Shown: positions 25,817 to 39,189, numbered from the stretch's first letter. The stretch: DNA of 64,000 nt from Latrodectus hesperus (GCA_037975125.1 JAJQOW010000023.1:411501-475500); one strand, 5' to 3'. The notes: generated from the sequence alone by a model not told the origin. A program made the numbers and translations.

Positions 25817-27632
25817 GTATGTTTTACTTGTGGAAGGCATTGTGCCATCATGAAATTAAAATAAAATCATTAAGAAATAGAAACCTATTATCTTGCATTT
25901 TCTTAAATAGTAGTCTTAAACTGAAGTTACAAATATAAGATAAAGCCATTAAGTACATAAAATTAAAATTATTTCTTATACTTAATATCTTCATCTTATC
26001 ATATTTTTAAATAATTTTTAAATTTTTAGGTACCAGTTTATATACAAATATTAGAAAATGAATTAAATTTATTTCTATTTTATGCCCTTTTTAAATATAA
26101 TATTTTTACCTTAACAGCTTTTCTCTCTCTCTCTCTCACTCCTTGTGTGTGTGTTCGTTCTCTCTTGGTTTCATCATACTGCAATTATGAGAACTATATT
26201 TTTTAAGTAAGGATCAATATTTTGTTTAATTTATGGTTTAAAGAAAGTATTTTTCCCACGTGTGTATTAATAGACAGCATATTACACACACCTTGAAAAA
26301 TAAACGCTTTATCATGCAATTTTCCGTGAGAATATACGTTTGCAATTTTTACAAATAATTATTTTTACAAGTTAATAAAACTATTATGACGTCAAATAAC
26401 AAGTATCTAAGCAACACCTAAAGGAATCTGCTTAAAACAAAATCAACTTAACTATGAAACAATTCTCCAAATTTTCTGAATATAGACAAAGTAATCCTTT
26501 AAAAGATCGTTTTGATCAGTACTAGCTTAAAAAAGTTAACGATAGTCTGCTATTATATCTGGAATTCTTGATTACTTTTTGATTCAAACCATTTTAAATA
26601 AATTCAGAAAAAGTATTAAGTCAAGGAATCACTTAATGCTACCCAAAATACAATGCGATAATGGATAATTCAAGGTTAGGAAAATTGTTTTAAATGATGT
26701 AGCATGAATCACTGGTGAAAATACTTTGTACACTCTACGTGATGATTCAAATGATTCAATATTGATACCAACCCTTTCTCTGTGATATTCTGATATAAGT
26801 TTGAGTTCCACGCAAAGACACATCTTTTCATCACAAAAATTTTCTTAATCAGATTAACATCACCCTGATCATTGAAATAGCGTCTTACTACAACTGCATA
26901 CAGTGTTGAACTGGACACTGTTAATTTTCAGTAACAAATCTCTTGTTCTGTCTCAGAAAACGGAAAAGAAGATCGAGCAATAAACACAGTCAAAATTACC
27001 ATTTTCAAACACAGAGATATTTATCATAGAGTGATAATTTCGGAGATAACTTATGCTAACGATCGTTCATCTATGATGAATAATAAAGCATACAATAACA
27101 CAAGAAAAATTCATATAATAACATTATCCTTAAAGATTAAAGGAAAGATGAGGGGGAATAGATTCATTACTTTGGAGAGTAAACCATGGGGAACATCATA
27201 ATTTGTTTTTGATATCAGCATTCGTTTGCTATATTTTCTTTTTTTAGTAGTGAGTGAGAGATTATGACCACAAATCTGTGGCACAGGGCTCATCATGGCT
27301 TAAATGTAAGATTATGCTTTTCAAAATGGAAACTACACCGAGTTCGATTCCAGTAATTAATGAATAACCAGAGATGAATGTAGCTCTTTTCTAGATGGAC
27401 ATTTGATGGGATATATGATTATGAGACTTCGAATTTTCTTCTCTGATGGCATGGAAACAGAGATTATTTTCTATGTAAAACCCTTACCGAAAGCCTTTTG
27501 TAACAAATGTTCAAATATTTTACAACAGAGTTTAGCATTTAGGCTATCTATATCATGGAGTTGTCATATATACATACATATGTATGTATATATATTTGTA
27601 TTTGTGTGTACATATATATATATGCATGTATG

Positions 27633-27636
<4 letters not shown>
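25817..27636. other. AT-rich DNA, nothing recognised
   Basis: Begins with the donor site of the candidate exon. A short (TC)n tract lies at 26121-26138. Minus-strand frames between 26629 and 26918 are open in two registers over a balanced-composition patch (about 26480-27070), possibly an old relic, without recognisable motifs. Confidence 0.5.

Positions 27637-27721
<85 letters not shown>
27637..27721. repeat. (TA)n microsatellite abutting a mariner end
   Basis: About 42 TA units preceded by TATG-type variants from 27570. It ends exactly where the mariner-like sequence starts at 27722, so the tract may have expanded from, or served as, the TA target. Confidence 0.95.
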
Positions 27722-27724
<3 letters not shown>

Positions 27725-28410
27725 GGCGTTCAAAAAGTAAGTTACACTAGAACAATGCAAGTTAAAAAACACTTTACTGTGAAGTGCGCTATAAAATATA
27801 ATGACACACATACAACACACTATTTCTCTACATAATCTCCCAATTGCTGCAGATATTTGTCGGAAGCGCGTACCACTAATATATCGATTTCCGGACCATC
27901 GAAAATCATTTCTTGGTCCTTGAGTTAGCTTAGAACGGCTATCTGAATCTGGTCATCGTTTGAAAATTATCTTCCACCAAAATGTTCTTTGAGTTTACCA
28001 AATACTTGCAAGTTGCAGGGCGTCATATCAAGACTGTACGATGGATGATTCCAGATATCCCATCCAAAACTGTGAAGCAAATTCTGTGTTGTTCGTGTCT
28101 TGTACAAAATTACAACGTCTTTACTTTAGTTTCTCACGTCGCTTATTTTGCACAACTTTGCGCCAACCTCTTAACATTTCACAGTAAGTTCTGAGCATTA
28201 ATGTGCCCTTCTACATCAATTTGATGTAGATAATCCTTAACAATCAAAAAAAAAAAAAAAACTCTAGCCATAACATAACCCGCTGATGGAGGAATATATA
28301 TAAAACCGGCTGAAAAATGTGTTTCCGAATGTGTTCTAAGTTCAACACATATCAAAATGCAATATGATTTTAAATACAAACTCTCAAATTCTTTGCTGAA
28401 GCTTGACATT
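27722..28410 (-). pseudogene. Mariner-like element relic with degraded transposase
   Basis: The left end (TTGGGGCGTTCAAAAAGTAA) has the look of a mariner terminal repeat next to TA. Read on the minus strand, fragments in several frames line up in the right order with a mariner transposase: GYVMARVF and GHINAQNLL near 28180-28310, PSYSLDMTPCNLQVFG followed by KLKEHFGG near 27980-28045, and a C-terminal [19 protein letters not shown] stretch near 27830-27880. The third catalytic Asp, in 'SPDLAPSD' of the family, is replaced by Asn (TPCN). A run of A near 28245 breaks the frame. The helix-turn-helix half and the far inverted repeat were not found, so the element is truncated as well as mutated. 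Confidence 0.75.
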
Positions 28411-29408
28411 TCAAGGATTCAATTAAATCATCAATGAAAACCAAGAATAATCCCGTAGAATGTGTTTGTATACTACAAAACTCATAAATTGGAAAAACAC
28501 ACTTTTGGGAAAACAGGATCTAACCTGAATAAGAATAGCTCACTTATTATTCAAAGTATGGTCAAAATTTTCACAAAAGTCATAAAAATAATATATTTCA
28601 TATACATCTTCAGTTTGCAAATCTTTCAATCAACAAAAATCTTTTAATGGGAACTACCTACATTGAATAATCATACTTCCGTATGCTTTGCTGAGACGAT
28701 ATCAATGTCATTTACATCTGACCAACCCTAAATGTTGTAGGAATAATATGCAATTTAATCGACTTTTATAGCATGTCATTACACTACGAATGGAATCTGC
28801 TCTGGTTTTCAATAAAAACTTTGAAAATTTCCTTCATAAAGTTTAAGGTACTCTCGTTTTATTGTTTGATTTTTATTATGAAGCACTCTGTCATCGATTT
28901 TTTAGGGCTTGTATAGTGATATATTGCAATGGCTTAAAGCAACCTTTAGTTTTGTGCTGAAAATGTTATATTCAAATCTGAATAATTAACAAAGTTTTCT
29001 CTTAGATCATTTGCATTCTGTAATCCGGATTTTCATTTCTGTTCCTCAAGATAATAACATCCCAATTATTACTTCTTTTTCAATCTTGAATCTTTTTCTT
29101 TAGATTCAAGATTGCTTTACATAAGGGCAATGAGGACAGTTTAACTTTTATATAAAACCTTGTCAATTCCTCGTCAGATGCAATCGGAAATGAACATATT
29201 TAATAAAACTCATCTTTACAAATAAAATATATATTTTTAGGAATTTTTTTTATTTCATTTTTATTTTTAAGTATCATTTAAGGTAAAAAGAAAGTCTAGT
29301 AAAATAAATTCATTTTATGAAATACTTAAGTGTATGTTTAAATTCATACATTAAAATATGAGTTTTAAAAAAACTTTAAGAAGCTTTAAGAAAACTAATA
29401 ATAAAAAT
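28411..29408. other. AT-rich DNA, nothing recognised
   Basis: AT-rich sequence without repeat ends or an exon-like frame. Confidence 0.6.
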
Positions 29409-29704
29409 CAATTTACGAAAAGCCGCCCACCCTGTCTAGTGGTCAAAGTGCCTGAATACGGATAGGGAGGTCCTGGGTTCGAATCCCGGTTTGGGCATGG
29501 ATGTACTTTTTCTCTCTATCTATCCTGTCCTTTCCGTGTATGAATGAGGTGTGAATGGTTGCCTACCCTATAAACGGGTCCCTATAGCATGTGTGTACTG
29601 AGGAAGTCGGACTCCACACCAAAATATGGTTCCGTTGAAAAAGTGGAGCAACGCACCCCATATTGCCAGCCTACCTGGCACACGACAACAACAATTTACG
29701 AAAA
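29409..29704 (+). mobile_element. SINE-A, full-length copy with 13-bp target duplication
   Basis: The SINE body is 29422-29691 (270 bp), flanked by exact 13-bp duplications CAATTTACGAAAA at 29409-29421 and 29692-29704. The tRNA-like head starts GCCGCCCACC, has the A-box-like TGTCTAGTGGTC and the B box GGTTCGAATCC, and pairs acceptor-like ends (GCCCA with TGGGC). The body ends in a CAACAACAA-type tail. The duplication length shows insertion by target-primed reverse transcription with LINE machinery; the perfect repeats make it a fairly young insertion. An inverted copy lies at 30171-30454. Confidence 0.92.
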
Positions 29705-30066
29705 AGCAAATTACAGTATTTCAGAACATGATGTAAAAATCTAGAATTCTCACAGAAGAGTTAAGATTAAAATATAATTTGTTTATAGAAGGACATTATA
29801 TATAAATATATATCAAAATAATAAAAAGTGGAAAAATTCGTGACATTGGCATAGAAATTATAATTTTTTGTTTTAAATCCACATTAAACAAATTCTTTTG
29901 ATATTTTATTGGGATTTAATGCATGTAAAGCATAAATTAGTAAAATTGGAGCCTACCCATGTTAATACAACACATGAAGGAAAAGTCCCAAAATCGCTTC
30001 CAGCCAAGGATTAAGATATGAATGTTGATCTTATACTTACTGTACAAATCTATCTATCGATCAATG

Positions 30067-30072
<6 letters not shown>
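29705..30072. other. AT-rich spacer between SINE copies
   Basis: Nothing recognised. Confidence 0.6.

Positions 30073-30139
<67 letters not shown>
30073..30139. repeat. (TG)n microsatellite
   Basis: About 33 TG units. Confidence 0.97.
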
Positions 30140-30140
<1 letters not shown>

Positions 30141-30170
30141 ATGTATTACGTAGTTACTCCTTCTATTGGT

Positions 30171-30454
30171 AGTAGTTGTTGTTTCGTGTGCCAGATAGGC
30201 TCACATTATGGCGTGCGCTGCTCCAATTTTCCAACTGAACCATACTTTGGTATGCAGTCCGACTTTCTCAGTACACATATGCCATAGGAACCCGTTTATA
30301 GAGTAGACAACGATTCACAACTCATTCATACAAGGAAAAAACAAAGACAGAATAGACAGAGAGAGAAAATACATCCATGCCCGAACCAGAATTCGAACCC
30401 AGGATCTCCCTATCCGCAGTCAGGCACGCTCACCACTGGAGAGTTGGGTGGCTT
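30171..30454 (-). mobile_element. SINE-A, inverted copy
   Basis: The reverse complement begins GCCACCCAACTCTCCAGTGG, with the B box GGTTCGAATTC, and runs through the same body to a short AACAACAAC-like tail near 30175. Near-exact 11-bp target duplications flank it: CTTCTATTGGT at 30160-30170 and CTTCTCTTGGT at 30455-30465, one mismatch. Confidence 0.88.
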
Positions 30455-30465
30455 CTTCTCTTGGT

Positions 30466-31414
<949 letters not shown>

Positions 31415-31881
31415 GTTGCAGCACCAAAGTCAAAACCTTTTAATTTCTTTTCCAAATATTTGCGTCACATGACTGGAAAGATTTTAAATTATGAGTTGAT
31501 TCATTGATGTGTTGCAGCACCAAAGTCAAAACCTTTTAATTTCTCTTCCAAATATTTGCATCACATGACCGGAAAGATTTTAAATTATGAGTTGGTTCAG
31601 TGATGTGTTACAGCACCAAAGTCAAAACCTTTTAATTTCTCTTACAAATATTTGCGTCACATGACCGGAAAGATTTTAAATTATGAGTTGGTTCAGTGAT
31701 GTGTTACAGCACCAAAATCAAAACCTTTTAATTTCTCTTACAAATATTTGCATCACATGACCGGAAAGATTTTAAATTATGAGTTGATTCATTGATGTGT
31801 TGCAGCACCAAAGTCAAAACCTTTTAATTTCTCTTACAAATATTTGCATCACATGACCGGAAAGATTTTAAATTATGAGTT
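31415..31881. repeat. 96-bp minisatellite, 4.9 copies
   Basis: Units start at 31415, 31511, 31607, 31703 and 31799, exactly 96 bp apart, each beginning GTT(G/A)CAGCACCAAA. Divergence is a few substitutions per unit. Units 3 and 4 share GTTACAGC while units 1, 2 and 5 share GTTGCAGC. The last unit stops at 31881. Confidence 0.96.
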
Positions 31882-32386
31882 ATGTCTCTGAATAACATTT
31901 GCTAACACAATGAACTTCAGCTGTAAATGGTTATTTCGAAAACACTGTCCACCGATCATACCAGCGACTTTTTTGTCCATTTGTCATCTTATACACAGCA
32001 AATATAAAGAATATATATGAATATAAGTAAACTTAACAATTACTCTTTTTTGTATCGATCTTGAAAAGTTGTTAAATTCTAAACAAACCAACAAATTTTA
32101 ATGAATGTCAGAAAAAATATTTATAGATTAAAAAATAATGTTCTTTAGATATTTAACATAAGTCTCTTGTTTTGTAATATAAGAATTTCATTTTTTATTT
32201 CATATGAAATTTTGACACCGGATAGTGTAACCACTAAATCTATTTCCTGTAAGGCATTCCTGTATAAATACTTAGTATTTTTATTACATAGTATTTGCAG
32301 TGAATATTTAGTATTTGTCTTACAAGAAATAGATTTTTCATAAATGGTCAACCGTATTCACGTTTCGCAAAGGTGGAAAGCCTAAA
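31882..32386. other. AT-rich DNA, nothing recognised
   Basis: No feature apart from chance open frames. Confidence 0.6.
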
Positions 32387-32597
32387 AATTGTTGTTGTTA
32401 TTTTTATTGCACTAGCATGCTTCCTTGTATCAACCAATCAGTTGGACTCTACCAGTTAGATAAAGGCAGCCGGATTGGACTCGTCTTAATTTAGAAGCAG
32501 GATCAAAAGCAGAAGACTCCCGAATACTTGATCTTCCACTCCCAGACTTGACAATGAGAAAGAATCGTAGCCAACCAAGTCACCGTGGCCTCAATGA
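32387..32597 (-). mobile_element. SINE-D, diverged inverted copy
   Basis: The reverse complement starts near GGCCACGGTGACTTGGTTGG and ends with a GCACTAGC..TGCAATAAAAATAACAACAAC-like 3' region, as in the copy at 39462-39771. Several internal deletions; shorter than the 310-bp copy. It directly abuts the chimeric SINE. Confidence 0.7.
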
Positions 32598-33026
32598 CGT
32601 ATGTATATGTTGTTGTTGCTTATGACACTTGGACAAGCCAAGCTCGCTATGTCTTTGGCAGTGCGAATTAAGTCAATAGAGAGCGTCTTTCGTTTGGGTC
32701 AGAGCACCACGAAGGTGAAAGTACGACTTTGCTCTTTTTAAGGTGCCTCGTAATTTTGAACCACGGTCAGGTGACGAGGCCACACCTGAGCTAGCACGTG
32801 GATGTGGAGAGGAGGTCTCCACATCCACGCCACACCAGCGGAAGGACTTTGGACGTCACAAATTAAGGTGGACACGTTCCCAACCCACGTAGTTCCAGCA
32901 ACCCAGTGTAGGAGAGTACACCGTGCTCACCCTCCCAACCACTGCCCGCAGCAAATGATGCTTCACTTTGCTGAGCTTACGGGAAGCGGCGTGAAGCTAC
33001 TGAGCCACTGGAGCTCGTATGTATAT
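32598..33026 (-). mobile_element. Chimeric SINE: SINE-C body joined to SINE-B tail
   Basis: Body 32609-33015 (407 bp) between exact 11-bp duplications CGTATGTATAT at 32598-32608 and 33016-33026. On the minus strand the first part (33015 to about 32742) is a SINE-C sequence shared with 51859-52110; the rest (32735-32609) is the 3' end of SINE-B, shared with 17786-18160 and 60063-60425, and ends GCAACAACAAC. The single flanking duplication shows the two parts were inserted as one unit. Positions 32797-32829 form a hairpin with 14-bp arms (CGTGGATGTGGAGA) that the other SINE-C copy lacks. Confidence 0.85.
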
Positions 33027-33057
33027 AGAATATACAAATGTAATATTTGTTTTTTAT

Positions 33058-33118
33058 TGTTCAACAGCAGCGTGGATTGAACCCAGACCCTTCTGCTATG
33101 ATGAGCTAGGTCATACCA
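33058..33118 (-). repeat. tRNA-like SINE head fragment
   Basis: On the minus strand, TGACCTAGCTCATCATAGC followed by GGGTCTGGGTTCAATCC carries A- and B-box-like motifs. It lies outside the target duplication of the chimeric SINE, so it is probably the isolated 5' end of another SINE. Confidence 0.5.
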
Positions 33119-33639
33119 TTCAGAAACAATGAGTTCTCATACAAAAGTTGTTAAGTTAAAGTTAATTTTTTTTCTAACTGCTATGAAATTTTTCAATTAT
33201 AATGAAACTTTTCTTCTATTTATTAATTTCTGAAAATTTTAAATAGTGATAAACGTTTTTTAGTCTGGTAATATATTATAATTAATCAATTTTTATTTAA
33301 TTCACCAATTTAATTTTAATTTATTACAAAATAATCATAAAAATTCCCCTATAAAGTTGTAACAGTTATTAGTGACAAAATCACTTAATAGTTAATAAGT
33401 TATAATAGCCAATAAAAAATTAAAATGAGTATACACCAAATAAAATAAAAGGTTTGTAAAATCACATAAATCTTATGAATATGCTAAAAAAAGTCAAAAT
33501 AAATAAAAAGCATTGCATATAAAAGGAATCATATTTTCAAGAGTAAGGAAGCGTTTCTTCAAAGAATTTGTCTTTGTTCTACAATCTTGATTCCTACTCT
33601 ATTCTGCCTAGCTATAGTACCCTTCTTAATGATCCATAT
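33119..33639. other. AT-rich DNA, nothing recognised
   Basis: No feature seen. Confidence 0.6.
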
Positions 33640-34690
33640 TCCAGGCGAGATAGTAGTGTCCAAATCCCGTTCACTTGGAGAGGGGTTTCCAGCCAGTAAT
33701 TGATAGGCTTTGTACGCTCCAACTTCTTCCACGATAGCATATAAAACGACAGTTAAAAGAAGGATGGAAAAAAATAAATAAGGGGGTTGGGAAAAAAATA
33801 TTCCCGAAGTTGAAGAGGGGGAGGAAAAAAATATATCCGCCCAAATCCGCGTAGAAGCAGCGCACGCGGAAGCTGATATATTTCAAATTAAAGTTAAACT
33901 ATCCGCACACTTCGAGGGAAAAATACAGGTTTCGAAGCAGCAGCCTTTCGAACAATAAAATAGGACGGGGTTGGGGCGGGGGTGGAGAGAAACGAACAGA
34001 GGGAATAATAAATATATAAAAAAAAAAGACCAGGAACACCATCACAAAAAGTGCCAACATCTTCTTGCGGGGTAGAACTCAGTCAGCTGAAAGTTAAACA
34101 GGAGGAGGGGGGTAGCGCAAGGCCCTAGTCTGGAAAAATTTTTATTATTTTATTTCTCTCACTTTCTCCCTTTCCAGCCAGTTTTTTGGAGAAGGAAATT
34201 TTCGGGTGGGTAGATTTTAGGAGGAGGGGGGTAGGCAACGCGAGGAAGGGGGAGAGAGTGTGTTTCATCACTCATGCAAAGTGAACAAAAGAAGACAGAA
34301 TCATGGTTCGAATGATTCGACTGGGACATTTGCTTAAGACGTGTGCATATCTTCCGGAGCATCCCTCTCAGATTGAGGAAGAGAAGGCACAACTGCGTCT
34401 CCCTCCCCCCTCACCCTCCCCGTAATCTTGGATGCTAAACGGCAAGGGTGGGAAGATGATTCGAAGCGAAGGACGGGAGAGGGCACTGATTGTCTTTTTT
34501 TTTTCTTTCCCCTCTCGCCAAGCACCCCTTTAATGTCGTTTTTTACACTCGTGTCAGTTCGTTTTCGATGTGGCAATTTCGTTTCCTCTGTAAGCTTCGG
34601 GGATCATCGCCACCAATATGGAGGTATCGAGGACTATTTGAGGATTCTTGCTTCATACTTCGGTTAAATTGTAGAGTATTTTTTTATTCA
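33640..34690. other. GC/CpG-rich island 2, no recognised gene
   Basis: About 1 kb of raised G+C with many CpGs and long purine-rich stretches (for example 33960-34000 and 34200-34260). Several 70-80 codon frames are open on both strands but none shows a domain or exon borders. Its boundaries against AT-rich DNA are sharp. Composition is the same as in islands 1 and 3. It may be regulatory or untranslated exon sequence; this is an inference. Confidence 0.4.
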
Positions 34691-35666
34691 GATTATATAG
34701 TCTAGTGTGGTCTAGAAATTGGAAAAAGATGATAAAAAAAGCTTAAATCAGTGAATTTTAGACTTTAGAAAAACAGAATAAAAATTCTTCATATAATTTG
34801 AACTTCAATAAATATTGCGTTGACTTTTATTATCAATAAATGGATACGAGTGAATATAGAATTTGAGCTTCAACAAATAAAGTCTTTATTGCCATCCAAT
34901 AAAATTAATCATAATGTAATATAGATAATCTGTGTACAGAGTTGACTTTAGTTTAAGACTAGGTCCACTGACACATGGCTTATATACCTATCTTTAAGAA
35001 AGCGCATCAATTTGACGCATGAACAAATACTTAAATTTCAAGAGAAAAACAACCACACTTGAATAGCAATATGATTAAACTTTACAAGTAAAAAAATAAG
35101 TAAGTAAGTATCAGTAAAAAAAATGAGGAAAATATGAGATATATATTTATAGAAAGCCTTTTTTTATTCAATAATATATACATGATTTCAATATTCTTCA
35201 TTTATTTAGCGCATCTTTTACATAGGTATTCTTTTTGACTGCAAATTACATTCTGCGTTCTTTCTACTGTTCCTTTTCGGACTTATTTCGTTTTTGATAA
35301 TGTAAACGATAATAACATCACAATCGTTTTCATTCTTGCACTTTTTGCATGAATGAAACTAGTTTACTAAAAGTTTTATAAGAACCTACTTGAATTGATC
35401 CCTATCCGTAGAGATAGTACCACATAGAGAATTTTAATATTTCACATTTTATGAAGATATATATTTATCTCTTTCATTGGATAAAAGTCGGACTAAGAGA
35501 TTGTGTAAAAATGTGATCAGTTTTTCAAACAAAAAGTCTGAAAAATATCAAAATGACGCGTTCTGTAAACCTAGTGTTATTTTACTGTAATGGGTCACAC
35601 AAAATAACATGCAAAACAACAATTACAATATTTCTGGGCCGCGATGTATTAAAAAATGACTTAAAT

Positions 35667-35790
<124 letters not shown>

Positions 35791-36623
35791 AAATATTAAT
35801 TTCATACATATTTATTAAAATTGTCTTCATCATTGATCTTATCTAAGCCTCTTTATATATACATATTCTTCTTTTATGTCAAATTTCACCGGATTTCATC
35901 ATATTATATTTAAGTTGGGGGGAAAAGAATTCATTATTTTTACGTAAATTTCAAGACTTCAATTAACATTCTTCGAATTATCTTTGTGAAAAGTTTTAAA
36001 CTGTTTTATGATCAATGTTTTACTCCTGAAAGATACTATGAGTGCTAATATTAACGACAACTACCAATAGTTCATTGATTTTATCGACATTTTTGAAGAT
36101 CTACTGATATGTGCGAGATGCATCTTTAACATCAAAAATACTTGAATGAAATCAACGAAACCAAATTCCCACGTAATCGATTATTAAAGCACCAGGCCCA
36201 TAAATACCATTTACAATTTTAACCACCTAGCTTGTATATATACATTCGCCTTTATTAAAATAAAACCTAAAAGGTACTGCAAATTTTCTATTTGTTTACT
36301 TTAAATTTTAACAACCTGTAACTCGCAGCTGAATGGACCGAACGAAAACAAACAGCAAAAGATTTTTAGAAAGAAATATCACTTTTCCAACTAGCATAAA
36401 TCTGAAATTGTTTCATCGATACTTTAAGAAATATCGATCACTAGAGCCGTTTCTTGAAGAAATGATAGATTTTTCCCCCTAACCTAATATTTCGATACGA
36501 ACTTATTAAAATTCATCAGCTGTTAATATCTGATATTTCTCAGATATCTTTAGATTTTTTTTTTTTTTAGTTTTTGAGAAATTTTACTTTAGCAGTCTAC
36601 AGCTAACAAGTAATAGAGTTAAC

Positions 36624-36649
36624 ACACACACACACACACACACACACAA
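36624..36649. repeat. (CA)n microsatellite
   Basis: Thirteen units in a row. Confidence 0.95.
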
Positions 36650-38394
36650 GTTGAGATTTTTTTCTGAAAATCTATCAAAGCTTTAGCAGATTGTGAAATC
36701 ACGCAGACAAATGTCTCAGTTGTTCTGTTTGCTTCAGTACTCAATGAAAATAGTACAACCATAAAACGTTTAAATGCAACCTAAAATTTTAAGCATATTT
36801 TTAGACTAAATATAAACTACTTACTTAATGAAATAAATATGCTTTATTTTATAAATGCATTTGTAATAATATGGTCGTATTTATGTTTTCGTATTTCTTA
36901 TAAATGCACAGTTAAACAAGTTGAAAAAAACTAATACAATGAAAATACAAATTTTTTCCAATTTGACAAGCATTACAATTATGTAATATTAACAGCACTA
37001 AGCTCAGTAAAAAAATCCCTATCCAATATTTTTATTTTTATTTATTTATTTATTTATTTTGCAAATGTAATTTTATTTCAAAATTTCTGTATACGAGGTG
37101 CATAATTTTGATTCATATTTTCTCCACTCATTTTTATGTTAATTTTTTTTCAATGAAATTTCTGTTTTTAACTTTTCAAAGTTTGAATGGCTTCAGACGA
37201 TATAATCTAAATTTAAATATCCTACTTGATAGAAAATCATTTATGTCTTTGTAAAATGTCAATAAAATTATATCAACACAAAAATTGCAAGTAATTATGT
37301 GTTCGTGGATATCTATCGCCATTTCGGTGAGGATATAAAAGTTACCACTCTCATAAATAACATTAGAAAAGAGAATTTCTCGACAAAATATGTTTTCATA
37401 CAAGTTACCATTAATTAAATTAACTATTTCAACAAAAAATTAAATGAAGTTTACTTACTTTGGCCCTTGCAGATGAAACATTTTGAAACAAGACAATTTA
37501 TTACTAAAAAAATGTCACCACAATATTGACCATAATCAATCATACTTGGTATTATGAGAATGCTTTGTTGTAAAAAGCTCTTTGTTTGAAAAAGCAAAGT
37601 ATGGATAGAGATTGTGATGCTTCATTCCCTCCTTTTTTGAAGCAAGAGATAAAATATAGGATTCTATTTATCTTTAAAACTTTACATCGTCTTTTAACTA
37701 ATTGCCAATTGGCAACTTCCACAATTTTGTACGTACAAGACTGATCTGTGTCGATCTATTTAAAAGGGTTTTTGAACAGTTTTTATGCTTATAGATATTC
37801 AGTTAAGGTATTACTGTGTTCAGTTTTAACTGTTCGGTGATCAACTGAATTATAAATAGGCATAATTCTTCCTGATCTTTAGCAAATAAAATTTTCTAAA
37901 TGGTTGCAAAGTTCAGTAAATAAATCTTTCTTTAAGTCTAAGTTTTAATACTTTTTCTTGTAATTTTCTGACCAATTGTTAATGAACTATCTTGTCGAGA
38001 GAGAAACAATGTATATCATATAAATTTCTTAGTACAGTTGTAAAGTATCTATTTGAAATTAAAATCCCCCAATTCTTATAACAATACTATTCTTTCATTT
38101 ATTTATGCAAACCAATTTTTTTTAAATTCTATTGCATTTTTCAACTATTTACATAAAGATTTTTTAGATAATTAAAGATTCTTAAGATAACGTTGGGGTT
38201 TTTATTTTAAATTTAGTATATGAAATAATGATTCGAAAGAAATGTTCGAAAAATTCCAGAACTTTATAGGATCCAATCCTCTCCGTTCCTCGTCGGGAAA
38301 ATATTAATAATTCCAGAATGGGAAGTGTAAATGCATTATTATATCTGTTGCGGCTCTACCATGAATTCAAAAATAACAATATGGCAAGTTTATA

Positions 38395-39189
38395 CAGTAG
38401 AAGTATAATTATATCCAAATCAATTTAGACTGGACCCCATTCGGATAATCAAATATTCAGATAATTGGATTTTTTTGGAAAAAAGGTCCATTTTAATTAA
38501 CGATTGTATGTTGAAAAATGAGAGAAAAACTACACACTTTTACAGGAAAATAACTTTTTATCAATTAAATGAAAAGCAACATATTTGTATGTGTAGGTAC
38601 TTACAAGTGCTGTTTATTAATACAGTATCTATGTACAGCTCTGCAAATGAAAGTAATTGCTGGCTGAGTATCGTGATTAGAGCAAGCTTTTTTATTTAAT
38701 TCATCCGTTTTCAGGCATCCAAGTCCCGCATTCATTTGACAGTGAGAATTTGCATATGGTCCCACTCGGACTGACGCTCTATCTACTTCAAAGCAGTTTC
38801 AAAGGAGGCAAATGACTGACTAGCTGATGATTCCGTATCTAGTTCAATTGGGACATTAAGGTCTTCTTCTTCCTCGACACTTTCAATTAGTTTACCATCG
38901 TTTGCAATTTGAAATCCAGTGTCTATGTCATTATTTATTCTCCTATATCTTCATCATTAACTTCTGAATATCCAGGAATTTTCTAAAGAATATTTTTGAA
39001 TTTGTCATACGTGACTCTCTCTCTGTCTTTCATTCTCATCTTCTCCCTTCTCCTTTTATTTTCTTGAAATTTTTCTTTTTCCTCATTTCCTTCTCTTCTT
39101 CAGTCTAATTTATTTTTCTGAGATTCTGAAAGCAATTCGGATAATCAGCGATTTATATAGACGGAGTTCGAATAATTGAAGTTCTACTG
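38395..39189 (-). mobile_element. Tigger/pogo-like DNA transposon, internally deleted (copy 2)
   Basis: A 795-bp relative of the element at 1111-1859. It starts CAGTAGAAGTATAATTATATCC after TA (38393-38394) and ends GGAGTTCGAATAATTGAAG then TTCTACTG; the right flank is CA where TA is expected. Shared internal landmarks with copy 1 include GGACCCCATTCGGATAAT, AAAGGTCCATTTTAATTAA, CTTACAAGTGCT and the tail segment around TTCAAAGCAGTTTCAAA. No catalytic domain is left. Since both copies have the same overall deletion, a non-autonomous lineage was being amplified. Confidence 0.75.

Noticed and set aside
29422..29500. tRNA gene
   Set aside because: tRNA-like head followed by a repeated body and enclosed by a 13-bp target duplication: a SINE.
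31415..31881. CRISPR array
   Set aside because: Units of 96 bp are repeated over their whole length with no unique spacers, and the DNA is eukaryotic.
32802..33080. 92-codon plus-strand gene
   Set aside because: Lies on the antisense strand of the chimeric SINE.
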